IMG/VR virus record: IMGVR_UViG_3300042541_001972
Coordinates: 1-46,328 of that record
Direction: 5' to 3' (one strand)
Source: a virus
DNA length: 46,328 nucleotides
Translations under genes and position numbers: made by a program
The notes under the pieces: model-generated
Seen by the model: the letters and a program-made list of their open reading frames with translations, nothing else
What the model was told of the DNA's origin: nothing
Database searches by the model: none
Shown: positions 24,170-31,920 of the stretch, piece by piece
How the letters are laid out: each line of letters begins with the position of its first letter
Numbering within the stretch: the first letter of the stretch is position 1

Positions 24170-24564
24170 ACTTCGCGGCTGGCGCTTACACCGGGCCGCG
24201 CGCCGTCACCTTCACGGCTACCCATGAAAACGGCACATCTCAGGTCGTGCGGTCGGGTTCGGCTGGTACGTTGCAGGCTGTGGCTGTGCATATGGGGCTG
24301 CGGGGTGAGCCTGGGCCAGTCGGCCCAACTGGTCTTCAAGGACCGCCGGGCGTTCAAGGTGTTCAAGGTGTTCAAGGTGTTCAAGGTGTTCAAGGCCCAC
24401 AAGGCCCACAAGGCCCACAAGGCGAAAAGGGTGACGTCGGCCCCATGACTTTCGCCATCCAAACCACCGCGCCAGACTTCGGCGGACTTCCCGGCTTGTG
24501 GATACAGACCGGGCTAGGCACATCAGGAACCGATACAACTTTTTGGATTGAGGATGGACTATGA
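24166..24564 (+). CDS. Collagen-like tail protein
   Basis: 132 residues. A beta-like N-terminal domain (1-43), about 16 Gly-X-Y triplets at residues 46-90 ([16 protein letters not shown] then GVQ repeats and GPQ repeats, GEKGDVGP), and a compact C-terminal domain ending FWIEDGL. Collagen-like linkers are common in phage fibres and trimerise. The triplets come from a 9-bp tandem repeat that can change length. Coupled by ATGA to genes on both sides. Confidence 0.8.
   Translation: MNFAAGAYTGPRAVTFTATHENGTSQVVRSGSAGTLQAVAVHMGLRGEPGPVGPTGLQGPPGVQGVQGVQGVQGVQGPQGPQGPQGEKGDVGPMTFAIQTTAPDFGGLPGLWIQTGLGTSGTDTTFWIEDGL
24352..24423 (+). repeat. 9-bp tandem repeats coding for Gly-X-Y triplets
   Basis: GTTCAAGGT is repeated four times from 24352 with a fifth copy ending in C, followed by three copies of CCACAAGGC. 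Near-perfect DNA identity means recent slippage; array length likely varies between isolates without changing frame. Confidence 0.9.
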
Positions 24565-24866
24565 CTATGCGAAATGCTTTTGGCAATCTTGCCACCGACA
24601 CCACTGTTGACGAGGGCTTAACACTCCTCAGACGCATGTTGGCTTTACTCAAACCGCTCGGCGTTGTCACGGGCGCGCAGAGCAACCGCTTGTCGGTAGA
24701 TGTTCAAAACGTCGCATTGGTCGGCAGTATCACATCCATCAACACAGTCTCCGTAGTCTCAACGGTTGGCAACCAGAACAACATGGGCGGTGTGAGCGCT
24801 TTTGACCTCATGAAAGCCATGAGCCGCACCGGCTACAACACCGGCCCCCGCGCCAACATTACATAA
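24561..24866 (+). CDS. Hypothetical protein in adhesion cassette
   Basis: 101 residues, ATGA overlap with the collagen-like gene. N-terminal helix [20 protein letters not shown] followed by valine-rich strands [20 protein letters not shown]. Such short proteins next to collagen-like fibre genes are often structural; no family recognised. Confidence 0.55.
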   Translation: MTMRNAFGNLATDTTVDEGLTLLRRMLALLKPLGVVTGAQSNRLSVDVQNVALVGSITSINTVSVVSTVGNQNNMGGVSAFDLMKAMSRTGYNTGPRANIT

Positions 24867-24874
24867 GGACACCC

Positions 24875-27709
24875 ATGCCAAACAACAACAAGCAAATGGT
24901 TGATCTACCTTATTTCGAGCTTTGCAACCAAGCACCAAGCGCATCATCTTCAATCGGCTGCATGACGACCGCCGAAGAGGGTAATGACCGATATATTTAC
25001 ATGATCACGGGCGCTCTTTTTTATCGCTATGACACATTCGCGGATACCTGGCAGCAGCTAGCCTCCCCCAATATCACGCCAGCAGGGACATCATCACTGC
25101 GCTACACCCGCCGCCGTGGGTATCACGCCTATGTTTTGTCGGCCACGTCAACAACTATCACTATGGCGGCCCCTCGCGGCGCGAGCCTGAACGGCGAAAC
25201 CTTGCGTGTCTTGGCTGGTGCGGGCGCTGGGCAGGAGCGCGTTTTGTCGCTGTTGTCCGAGGCTGTGCATGACGCGGGCACATTCACAACGGCTTCTTCC
25301 TCTGGACCATCTGACAGTACAAAAAAATGGCGAATCAACCAGTGGGCAGGCTACATGCTGGCCGTCACAATGGGGCCAGCCCTCCCACAATACAAGCGCA
25401 TCGTCGCAAACGATGCAACCACGCTGTATGTGCAAGTTGTCGGCCTTGAACCACATGAACCGTGGGCTAACCAGCCCTTTGCAACTATTGCGCCCTACGC
25501 GCTGCCAGCGGTTGTCGGCGCGCAGTATCAAATTATGTCGTCCACCTTCGCTGTAAATGCATGGGCAACCTTACCCGCCGAGCGTGATTTTTGCACGGCC
25601 TTGAGCGGCGGCATTTACCTACAAAGTGGCCTCCTGGCTGCGCCGTTTCTGTCGATGCAATACTACGATGTTGCCGCCGACATATGGCAAACTAAAACCG
25701 TGCCCCAAGGGTTACAGGCCGCCGCCATTGCGCTTGATTCCGGTATTGAGCGCACAGCCAAGACTGGCGCTGTGTATGTGACAGGTACTGCCACAAGCAC
25801 AGCGCAGCGCACACTGACAGACGCCGCACTAAATCTTGAATCAGGCCGCTATGCCAATCATCGCGTGCTGATTACGGGCGGCACTGGGGCAGGGCAAAGC
25901 CGCCGAATCGTGACAAATACGGCGACCACGTTCACTGTCCCACGCAACTGGGATGTCCAGCCCAATGCAACCAGCACTTATGAGGTTTGGCCTGATTTTG
26001 ACCGGGTGTACTTCTCCGGCTCAGGCAACGCATCCATGCTCGCCTACAGCCCTGAAAATGACTTTTGGATGCAGGGGCAGTCGTTTGATGATGGCGTGAC
26101 ATCTACGATCACCTGCACATTGGCCAGTGAAATGCCCGTAGGCGTATCAACTGGTGTGCGTATTGCTGCAGGCATTCGCAGCATCAATGCCGTGCCTACT
26201 GCGGGCGGGGCAAACTATATTTTGGGCGACGTGCTGACTTGTACTGTGGGCGGCATCGGCGCACAAGTGCGGGTCACAAGCGTGGGCGCTGGTGGGTCTG
26301 TGACGGGTCTTGAGCTGCACAACGCTGGCACCGGCACGGGCTACGCAATCGGCACGGGCCGTGCCACCACGGGCAGCACCGGCACAGGTTGCACTTTTGA
26401 GATAACCACAGTTGGTGCAACCGCGCTCATCAGCACAAGCACGCTTAATAAGTTCAAGCTTGGCCATACTGTCACCTTCGCAGGATGCACCGAAGCCGCC
26501 TGGAACGCGGCCCACGTCATTATTGGCGTCAGCACGACGAGCATGTTTTCAGTCGCCGTGTCAGCAACCGCGAACATGGCATCGGCCCAAATCCAGTCAA
26601 CCACACTCATCGTGGATGCGTCAAAAAACTGGATCGTTAATGAGCACGTCGGGCGTTTGGTGCACCTCATGGTTTCCGGCACATCTCCAACGTCTCAGGT
26701 TCGATGGATTGTGTCGAACACCGCAAACACGCTGACCGTTGCCACCATCACCGCCGCCGCGAACGGCACCAGCAAATATGCTATTTACGATAGCAAAATT
26801 TTTGGCATTGACGACCAGCGAAAAGAACAGGGCATGGGCGGGTGGGGTTTTGCCACAGGCGGCAGCACGACAACATTGGTTGATTCCAACAAAAATTGGG
26901 ATATAAATGTGTGGGCCGGTTACTCATTCAAGATTGAGGCCGGTCCGGGCTATGGCTCTGGCCGCATCACGGTGATTAGCAACACCGCCAATTCACTGAC
27001 CTACGCAACTCAAACTTTTACGCCCACGGACGACACCTTCTATGAAATTGCCGACGCGTGGGGTCTTGCCACGTCGGGCGGTTTAAATACCATCACCGAT
27101 ACAACTAAAAAATGGGCATCAAACCAGTGGATCAACAAAAGAGTAAGGTTCACGGGTGGCATGCCTGGCATGTCAGTTTTTGAGAATACGGTCACGGGAA
27201 ACACGCTCAATTTATTAAGTGTTCCCATTGGCACAGGAACAACAGACGCCACCAGCACTTATGCTATTTTGAGCATTCCGCCCCGAGGCACTGGCACGGC
27301 ACTCTTGTGGGTGTGGGGCGCAACCGACCCTAAAAAGCGAGGTCGCTACATGTACTCACCTCGCGGCGGGGCCAGCACCGCCATCGATGTCTATGACATC
27401 GTGACGCAACGCTGGGCGATCGGCTGGAACTATCGCGGCAGTACCGAGCTTTTCACCACCGGATCAAGTTACACCTACAACGGCGCAGACAGCTTGTTTT
27501 TATCACGTTCCGCGGTCAACGGGCCCATCAGGATATTTCTCTACAACATCAACATCGACAGAATGGATGGGCTGGCTACGACCACCGTGCTTCAAAACGC
27601 GGTGCATATCGGAAATTATATGGAGACTGTCGACAGTCCCGATGGCTACCAATACCTCTACACGCTACAAAACTCGGGCACGCTTTTGATGCGTGCGCTT
27701 ATTTCGTAA
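24875..27709 (+). CDS. Large repeat-containing virion protein, putative receptor-binding/adhesion
   Basis: 944 residues with AGGA before ATG 24875. At least five copies of a 55-65-residue unit are visible at about 137-195, 311-372, 575-640, 664-726 and 736-800; consensus features are TxxDxxKxWxxNxWxGxxV, a Gly-rich turn, RxIxxNTAxTLTV and TSTYxI. A different Gly/Thr domain (about 434-510, AGGANYILGDVLTCTVGGIG) and another at 521-565 are inserted in the middle. The C-terminal 120 residues are Tyr/Arg rich and probably globular. Likely a long fibre or a structural protein on the particle surface. Confidence 0.65.
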   Translation: MPNNNKQMVDLPYFELCNQAPSASSSIGCMTTAEEGNDRYIYMITGALFYRYDTFADTWQQLASPNITPAGTSSLRYTRRRGYHAYVLSATSTTITMAAPRGASLNGETLRVLAGAGAGQERVLSLLSEAVHDAGTFTTASSSGPSDSTKKWRINQWAGYMLAVTMGPALPQYKRIVANDATTLYVQVVGLEPHEPWANQPFATIAPYALPAVVGAQYQIMSSTFAVNAWATLPAERDFCTALSGGIYLQSGLLAAPFLSMQYYDVAADIWQTKTVPQGLQAAAIALDSGIERTAKTGAVYVTGTATSTAQRTLTDAALNLESGRYANHRVLITGGTGAGQSRRIVTNTATTFTVPRNWDVQPNATSTYEVWPDFDRVYFSGSGNASMLAYSPENDFWMQGQSFDDGVTSTITCTLASEMPVGVSTGVRIAAGIRSINAVPTAGGANYILGDVLTCTVGGIGAQVRVTSVGAGGSVTGLELHNAGTGTGYAIGTGRATTGSTGTGCTFEITTVGATALISTSTLNKFKLGHTVTFAGCTEAAWNAAHVIIGVSTTSMFSVAVSATANMASAQIQSTTLIVDASKNWIVNEHVGRLVHLMVSGTSPTSQVRWIVSNTANTLTVATITAAANGTSKYAIYDSKIFGIDDQRKEQGMGGWGFATGGSTTTLVDSNKNWDINVWAGYSFKIEAGPGYGSGRITVISNTANSLTYATQTFTPTDDTFYEIADAWGLATSGGLNTITDTTKKWASNQWINKRVRFTGGMPGMSVFENTVTGNTLNLLSVPIGTGTTDATSTYAILSIPPRGTGTALLWVWGATDPKKRGRYMYSPRGGASTAIDVYDIVTQRWAIGWNYRGSTELFTTGSSYTYNGADSLFLSRSAVNGPIRIFLYNINIDRMDGLATTTVLQNAVHIGNYMETVDSPDGYQYLYTLQNSGTLLMRALIS

Positions 27710-27747
27710 TCGCACGTCCCTGTAATTGCACAACTGGTATTTAAAAC

Positions 27748-28005
27748 ATGACACCTGACGAACAAGAGCAATTTATTGATGCTGTGGCAGCGGCTGTGGC
27801 AGCGGCTGTGGCTGTTGATAAGGCAACAATGTACCCGCCCGAGCATGAAAGATGGGTGGAGCTTGCTATCAAAAAGCAAGCGCAATCAATAGCTTTTAGG
27901 CAATCCGTGATCGAAAAATCGCTGACCGGCTTGATCTGGGCGGCAGTCATTGGATTGGGCATTATTTTGCGCGAGTGGCTAAACGCACACGGTTTAAAAA
28001 TATGA
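27748..28005 (+). CDS. Small single-span membrane protein, holin-like
   Basis: 85 residues. An Ala/Val-rich amphipathic helix (AVAAAVAAAVAVDKA), a charged middle, then one membrane span about 58-76 (LTGLIWAAVIGLGIILREWL). A repeated GCTGTGGCAGCG in the DNA makes the Ala run. Lies first in the lysis cassette, directly before the better holin candidate, so it may be an antiholin or pinholin-type partner. Confidence 0.55.
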   Translation: MTPDEQEQFIDAVAAAVAAAVAVDKATMYPPEHERWVELAIKKQAQSIAFRQSVIEKSLTGLIWAAVIGLGIILREWLNAHGLKI

Positions 28006-28016
28006 AAGGGAATGAT

Positions 28017-28271
28017 ATGAAGCTGGTTGACAACACAAAAGAAGTCTGGAGTCACTACAGCACGTCTATGCTGCTGTTTGTGGCAGGCGCGCAGGGCGTG
28101 TGGGTGACGATGCCAGAGGCATGGCTCAAGGCCTACCCTGACTGGGTCGCCCCGATGATGTCCTATGTCACGGGTGCGGCTGCGCTGTTGGGCTTGCTGG
28201 GGAAATTTATCAAGCAAGCCCTGCCGTCTGACGCCGCCAAACCAGCGGACGCGCCTGCCCCCACCCCATGA
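28017..28271 (+). CDS. Holin
   Basis: 84 residues from ATG 28017 (AAAGGGAA 6-9 bases upstream; ATG 28002 is in frame but less well placed). Two likely spans: SMLLFVAGAQGVWVTM (17-32) and APMMSYVTGAAALLGLLGKF (44-63), then a Pro/Ala-rich tail. The VKEVW-HYST start and W-A-x-x-P-x-W motif resemble small phage holins. Overlaps the endolysin gene by 4 bases. Forms lesions that release the endolysin. Confidence 0.7.
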   Translation: MKLVDNTKEVWSHYSTSMLLFVAGAQGVWVTMPEAWLKAYPDWVAPMMSYVTGAAALLGLLGKFIKQALPSDAAKPADAPAPTP

Positions 28272-28903
28272 CCCCCTCCCAACTAGCCCAAGCCACGGGC
28301 GCACCACTTGATCGCGCCACGCGCTGGCTACCGTACATCAGCGCTGCCATGTCTGAATATGGTATCGACACGCCTGAACGAAAGGCGATGTTTTTGTCGC
28401 AGATCGGGCATGAGTCAGGCAGTCTGAAATTTGTTGAAGAAATATGGGGCCCGACAGCCGCACAAAAAAGCTATGAAGGCCGCGTCAATCTTGGCAACAC
28501 CGTGGCGGGCGACGGCTACCGCTACCGTGGGCGTGGGCTTGTGCAGACAACTGGACGCTTCAACTATCAAAAAACAGGCGATGCGCTGGGGTTGGACCTG
28601 ATCAGCTACCCCGAGCTGCTGCAGGAGCCCACCCACGCCAGCCGTAGTGCAGCGTGGTATTGGCAATCGCATGGGCTCAACCGCTTTGCCGACGCTGGCG
28701 ACAACGTGGGTTGCACCCGCCGCATCAATGGTGGCGTGAATGGCTTGGACGAGCGAAACAAGCGCTTCGCTGCGGCCAAGTTGGCGCTGGTGAACGATGC
28801 GCCAGACACCCCCGTGCAAACGTCTGCACAGCCCGTAGCCCTTGATGGTTTCGGCGCTTTTTTGTTGGGCTTGGTACAGATGTTTTTAAGGAAAAAGCCA
28901 TGA
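28268..28903 (+). CDS. Endolysin, GH19 (chitinase-like) muramidase family
   Basis: 211 residues. WLPYISAAMSEYGIDTPERK, then FLSQIGHESGSL with the catalytic Glu49, YRYRGRGLVQTTGRFNY near 81-97 and the conserved SRSAAWYWQSHGLNRFAD block are typical of phage GH19 endolysins. Odd feature: a hydrophobic C-terminal segment (DGFGAFLLGLVQMFLRKKP) that could tether it to the membrane, not usual in the family. No N-terminal signal, so holin-dependent release is expected. Confidence 0.88.
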   Translation: MTPSQLAQATGAPLDRATRWLPYISAAMSEYGIDTPERKAMFLSQIGHESGSLKFVEEIWGPTAAQKSYEGRVNLGNTVAGDGYRYRGRGLVQTTGRFNYQKTGDALGLDLISYPELLQEPTHASRSAAWYWQSHGLNRFADAGDNVGCTRRINGGVNGLDERNKRFAAAKLALVNDAPDTPVQTSAQPVALDGFGAFLLGLVQMFLRKKP

Positions 28904-29334
28904 TGATCAAAGACTTGAACGCCTTGGCTGGCCCCAGCCGCGAGGACTGGCGCTTCCCGCTCGTTTCGCGTTTTAAATCGCGTTTTAGAGACTGGATGAT
29001 CGCTTTTTGCGCGGCGGCGTTGCTGATCACAGCGGCGCTGTACGGGCTTTATTTGTACAAGGGCCCCGCGCCCGTGGTGGACACCAAGCCCGCCGTCGCA
29101 GTGGGTGCTGTCACTCCATCTGCGCCGACCATTTTGCCAACGCCAACAAAAAGGTTTACACCCAAACCAGCGCCGAAAATAGCTATCAATATTATAGCTG
29201 ATAAGGCAATAAATACGAGCGATATAGGCGAAAAACTCACTACTATGACCCCGCCAGTTATTACCAGACCCCTCACCCCTGCAGAACAGGACTTTGCCAA
29301 CCGCCTTGCACTTTTTGAAAGCAAAATACCATGA
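28900..29334 (+). CDS. Single-span membrane protein in lysis cassette
   Basis: 144 residues, ATGA overlap on both sides. Basic N-terminus, one span about 33-51 (MIAFCAAALLITAALYGLYL), then a Pro/Thr-rich periplasmic part. Residues about 93-110 (KIAINIIADKAINTSDIG) are encoded by an interspersed repeat element (29179-29228). Could be a regulator of lysis or a spanin accessory; no family recognised. Confidence 0.55.
   Translation: MMIKDLNALAGPSREDWRFPLVSRFKSRFRDWMIAFCAAALLITAALYGLYLYKGPAPVVDTKPAVAVGAVTPSAPTILPTPTKRFTPKPAPKIAINIIADKAINTSDIGEKLTTMTPPVITRPLTPAEQDFANRLALFESKIP
29179..29228 (+). repeat. Interspersed repeat element, copy 1 (inside coding sequence)
   Basis: About 50 bases with the core ATAGCTGATAAGGCAATAAA then TACG-N-GC-N-ATA. 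Related copies lie at 35431-35470 (same strand) and 38862-38911 (opposite strand). In this copy and the one at 38862 the element is translated in the same frame. Confidence 0.65.
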
Positions 29335-29813
29335 AAACACTTTTCGCCATCGTCGCCTGCATTGCAGCTTTATTGATGACCGGATGCGCGGGCATGGGGG
29401 GCAATGATGCCTATGCCGCCGCCCACAAATCCGCTGCTGACAGCCGCACAGCTGAGTCAAACAACCGCGCCAAGGCTGAGAGCGACCGCGCATTGGCTGC
29501 TGCCAGCATGGCCAAGCAGTGCAAAGAAGATGTGTGCCGCGCGCTTGGCTTCATGACTCTGATGCAATTGGGTGGCACGGCACAGGCTGCAGCGCCTACG
29601 CCTACGCCAGCGCCCGTGATTGCGCCGCCAGTCAATGAGGCGGTCGAAGTGTTCAAAGACATCACAAAAACCGCGCTGGGGCTGTATGGCATTCGCGTGG
29701 GTGGAGCGATTAGCCTCGTCAACGCCACCCGTGGCGCGGCGAACACTGACACGGCAGGCGCGGGGTTGAAGGCGCTGGATATTTATAACACGACCACAGC
29801 TACAGCAAAATGA
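29331..29813 (+). CDS. Lipoprotein in lysis region
   Basis: 160 residues. Signal peptide MKTLFAIVACIAALLMTGCA with lipobox LMTGC, so Cys19 is the predicted lipidated residue. Mature part is Ala-rich and helical (SADSRTAESNNRAKAESDRA), then a Pro/Ala linker (about 86-101) and EAVEVFKDITKTALGLYGIR. It sits directly before Rz. Since a nested Rz1 exists, this is an extra lipoprotein, perhaps helping outer-membrane disruption or acting at the lysogen surface. Confidence 0.7.
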   Translation: MKTLFAIVACIAALLMTGCAGMGGNDAYAAAHKSAADSRTAESNNRAKAESDRALAAASMAKQCKEDVCRALGFMTLMQLGGTAQAAAPTPTPAPVIAPPVNEAVEVFKDITKTALGLYGIRVGGAISLVNATRGAANTDTAGAGLKALDIYNTTTATAK

Positions 29814-30289
29814 TCGTCCAACTGCTAGCCCTGTTCAATCCGCTGAGCTGGCTGCAAAAGCTGGCCAGCATCGCCGCGTCGCTGCTGATTGTGTTTTTGC
29901 TCGGCTGGTGGTTCTGGTCTGCCCTGGGTAACCACTTCACCGAGAAGCAGGACGCCGAGTATGCGCGGGTGGAGCAGGTCGCCCGCGCCGCCAAACAACA
30001 GCGCGAAGCTGAAAATGAAGCTAAAACAAAAAAGGCTGAAAGTGAAAAAATCAAACAACTTGAAATCATTGCTGCCGATGCTGTGCGCCTGCGCGCTGCC
30101 AATAAGCGGCTGCAAAACGATCTACGTGCCGGAGCCACCGCCGAGACAGACCTCACCGCCTGCGTACAGCGAGCCCGTGCCCTCGATCACGTACAGCAGG
30201 CAGTACGAGGCTTTGCTGAACGCGTTGTCACAGCCTCAGACAAGCATGTCGCCGACAAAGTAGCGTGTACGGCGCAATGGCCGCAATGA
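29810..30289 (+). CDS. Inner-membrane spanin, Rz-like
   Basis: 159 residues, ATGA overlap with the lipoprotein gene. One N-terminal span about 18-38 (LASIAASLLIVFLLGWWFW), then a long charged coiled coil (about 45-110, KQQREAENEAKTKKAESEKI), then two cysteines at the C-terminal part. Classic Rz topology. Fuses inner and outer membranes together with Rz1, encoded in another frame inside this gene. Confidence 0.85.
   Translation: MIVQLLALFNPLSWLQKLASIAASLLIVFLLGWWFWSALGNHFTEKQDAEYARVEQVARAAKQQREAENEAKTKKAESEKIKQLEIIAADAVRLRAANKRLQNDLRAGATAETDLTACVQRARALDHVQQAVRGFAERVVTASDKHVADKVACTAQWPQ
30015..30263 (+). CDS. Outer-membrane spanin lipoprotein, Rz1-like, nested in Rz
   Basis: 82 residues in the +2 frame relative to Rz. 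Basic start MKLKQKRLKVKKSNNLKSLL, hydrophobic h-region and lipobox LPISGC with Cys33; the mature part starts KTIYVPEPPPRQTSPPAYSE and is Pro-rich, as Rz1 proteins are. ATG 30015 lies in a reasonable context (GCTGAAA upstream). Fully embedded Rz1 genes are known from lambda-type phages. Confidence 0.85.
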   Translation: MKLKQKRLKVKKSNNLKSLLPMLCACALPISGCKTIYVPEPPPRQTSPPAYSEPVPSITYSRQYEALLNALSQPQTSMSPTK

Positions 30290-30492
30290 GGGTCTGGTCT
30301 GCAAACTTGCTGGCCCCCAGCGGGGTACTGTATTCCGTGCGTTGGATCGGCACGGACGAAGAGCTACAAAGCTGGCAGGCGCTGGGCTTTGTGCCAATGA
30401 GCGCCGAAAAGGTGCTCGGCATTGATGTTTTGACCGAGGCCGCACTTGGAAAGTTGGCGTTTGCGCTGCTACCGGTCTCGGGGCGAGTGTGA
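30286..30492 (+). CDS. Hypothetical late protein, 3' end altered by mini-transposon
   Basis: 68 residues, ATG overlapping the Rz stop. Compact mixed sequence with VLYSVRWIGTDEELQSWQAL and LGIDVLTEAALGKLAFALLP. The stop TGA (30490-30492) is supplied by the inverted repeat of the element inserted at 30487/30488. Removing the element and one copy of the GCGAG duplication restores a frame ending ...SGRVLM-stop, so the original protein was 70 residues and the insertion cost only two residues. Function unknown. Confidence 0.6.
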   Translation: MRVWSANLLAPSGVLYSVRWIGTDEELQSWQALGFVPMSAEKVLGIDVLTEAALGKLAFALLPVSGRV

Positions 30493-30803
30493 ACAATTAG
30501 AAGTTATTGCGACAATACAACTCGTTTTAAGTGCTTTTATTCAGAAGTTAATGCGAAAATCTCTTCTAATTCAGGTACGTCACCAGTGAATCCTGCTCGC
30601 TCTAGCAGTTGCCATCCGAGCGCCCTTGTAGCCTCAGTTACGCGCAAAATATCTGCATCGCTGAGACTTGAACATGATGAGTAAACATCACACTCTAAAA
30701 GTCTTAGTCCACTTAACGCCGTGGCGATTTTTTTTGCTTGTTGCTTATTCATAAATAGTCGCATTAACTTCTAAACTGTCGCAATAACTTCTAATTGTTC
30801 ACA
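30488..30803. mobile_element. 316-bp mini-transposon (MITE-like, Tn7/Tn5053-type ends)
   Basis: Perfect 27-bp terminal inverted repeats at 30488-30514 and 30777-30803, beginning TGTGAACAATTAG, flanked by a 5-bp direct duplication GCGAG (30483-30487 and 30804-30808). Each end holds two copies of a 14-bp motif: AGAAGTTATTGCGA at 30499-30512 and inverted at 30779-30792, and AGAAGTTAATGCGA at 30543-30556 and inverted at 30759-30772. TGT...ACA tips, 5-bp duplication and multiple transposase-type sites at each end are the marks of Tn7/Tn5053-like elements. It carries one small reading frame and no transposase, so it must be moved in trans. Confidence 0.85.
30537..30752 (-). CDS. Small protein carried by the mini-transposon
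   Basis: 71 residues from ATG 30752; an ATG at 30764 inside the right-end repeat would add four. Helical and acidic: MNKQQAKKIATALSGLRLLE, DADILRVTEATRALGWQLLE, then GDVPELEEIFALTSE. Three cysteines near 20-27. No recognised family and no good ribosome site. It fills the element almost end to end and its stop lies before the inner left-end site, so it may be a true passenger, but a chance frame cannot be excluded. Confidence 0.5.
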   Translation of the reverse strand: MNKQQAKKIATALSGLRLLECDVYSSCSSLSDADILRVTEATRALGWQLLERAGFTGDVPELEEIFALTSE

Positions 30804-30828
30804 GCGAGTGTTGATGTAAGACTAGGGT

Positions 30829-31287
30829 TTAGTTTTTGTGTGCCCGTTCCAACCGGACGCGATAAATCCAGCCGTCGCCAGCATCGCGGCAGATCGCCCG
30901 CAGGCGCTTCAGCGCTTCTTCAAGGCCCCCCCCAGCCCCTACTGTGTCCAAGTCTGCCCGCAGTTTGTCAAGCACGGCCTGCCTTGCACCGTGATGCGTC
31001 AAGGTCGTCCAATGGGTCACCCCTGGTGCATTGGCGTGTCCTGGTGCGATTTTGGCGGGGTCACGGCGGTCAATTTGCAGCCCTTGGCCGTTGGGCGCGA
31101 GCCAACACTCCCCAGCTGGGGAGTAGCCTTGCGCCTCCAGCGCCAGCGCCCGTGCTTCGGATATGACCCCGCTCGGCCGTGGCTCCAGCCGGTACTCCAG
31201 CTGGGTGGGGTGGTGCGTGGCCAGCCCTGCGGGCATGTCAAAAGTCCAGTCGTCTGCACGCGCTTTCTTGCGCTTGGGCTTGGTCAT
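30829..31287 (-). CDS. Hypothetical cargo protein
   Basis: 152 residues, third gene of a leftward unit starting at 31804; its ATG overlaps the previous stop (ATGA). Basic start TKPKRKKARADDWTFDMPAG, a middle with WLAPNGQGLQIDRRDPAKIA and THWTTLTHHGARQAVLDKLR, basic end. No transmembrane span or recognised domain. Opposite strand to the late genes and next to attP, a usual place for genes expressed in the lysogen. Confidence 0.6.
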   Translation of the reverse strand: MTKPKRKKARADDWTFDMPAGLATHHPTQLEYRLEPRPSGVISEARALALEAQGYSPAGECWLAPNGQGLQIDRRDPAKIAPGHANAPGVTHWTTLTHHGARQAVLDKLRADLDTVGAGGGLEEALKRLRAICRDAGDGWIYRVRLERAHKN

Positions 31288-31550
31288 GCTGCGCCTGTAG
31301 CGATACGCCAGTGCTTTTGGTTGCCGCCTACGATGGCCAAAAGCTCACGGCGTATGGCCTTTGAGCTGCTGGCATCTTGGGTGGCCACCAGTCGAACGGC
31401 GCGGATGGTGCCGGCTGGTACTTTCTCTTTGTTGTGATCCCCGCCACAGCCATTGCCCTTGGCAACCAGGCGTTGAGAGGTGCTGATGAGTGCAAGGGCA
31501 GGCCGCCCCTGCACAGCGTTTTCAATAAAATTGAGGTTTGAGCTGTGCAT
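31284..31550 (-). CDS. Hypothetical cargo protein
   Basis: 88 residues; ATG 31550 has GGAGAAAAA about 6-10 bases upstream, which decides the start over an upstream open stretch. MHSSNLNFIENAVQGRPALA, a Gly-rich loop KGNGCGGDHNKEKVPAGTIR and an Arg/Lys helix SSKAIRRELLAIVGG. Function unknown. Second gene of the 31804 to 30829 unit. Confidence 0.55.
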   Translation of the reverse strand: MHSSNLNFIENAVQGRPALALISTSQRLVAKGNGCGGDHNKEKVPAGTIRAVRLVATQDASSSKAIRRELLAIVGGNQKHWRIATGAA

Positions 31551-31561
31551 GGTTTTTCTCC

Positions 31562-31804
31562 TTATTTTGCCAAAGCGACTTGCCACTGAGCCAAAAACCA
31601 GAGGCGGTTGGCTGTCACGGTGAATTCTGACTGTTCGCTGGCTGATTTGCGCACTGCCAATTCGCTGGCGTGGGCTTCGATCCAAGCTTCGCCCTTGTCA
31701 GCAACTTGATTTGCAATTTTGCAAGCGAAGTCATGGGCTTTTTGGCTGGAGGCTGAGGCAATCAACTCTTTTGCAATTGTGTCGAAGTTTTTGAATGTTG
31801 TCAT
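31562..31804 (-). CDS. Small helical protein, first gene of leader-bearing cargo unit
   Basis: 80 residues from ATG 31804 (AAGGAAC 6-10 bases upstream); an upstream in-frame ATG at 31867 would run through the leader hairpins and is rejected. Helical: MTTFKNFDTIAKELIASASS, HDFACKIANQVADKGEAWIE and ANRLWFLAQWQVALAK. The pattern is loosely reminiscent of phasin-like amphipathic helices, too weak to name. Preceded by the structured leader described at 31805-31901. Confidence 0.6.
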   Translation of the reverse strand: MTTFKNFDTIAKELIASASSQKAHDFACKIANQVADKGEAWIEAHASELAVRKSASEQSEFTVTANRLWFLAQWQVALAK

Positions 31805-31901
31805 GATGGTTCCTTTTTGAAACACCCCTTTCGGAGGGGTTACCGATGGCTGCTTGTTTGCTGCCATGTGTTTATTATATAATAAATAAAAGCCTTTGCA
31901 A
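31805..31901 (-). promoter_or_regulatory. Promoter and two-hairpin 5' leader, copy 2
   Basis: On the minus strand: -35 TTGCAA (31896-31901), 16-base spacer, -10 TATAAT (31874-31879) in an AT-rich palindrome. Then hairpin 1, GGCAGC...GCAGCC (31848-31865, one mismatch), the conserved ATCGGTA, hairpin 2 CCCCT-CCGAA-AGGGG (31825-31839), GTGTT and a ribosome site before ATG 31804. The same plan occurs upstream of the gene at 32462. Confidence 0.7.
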
Positions 31902-31920
31902 GCTATTTTAAAATTATTTT

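Noticed and set aside
24346-24425. CRISPR-like array
   Set aside because: The units are 9 bp, contiguous and without spacers; they encode collagen triplets.
24218-24685. Minus-strand frame with LEH repeats
   Set aside because: It is the complement of the collagen-like Gly-X-Y repeat and has no independent support.
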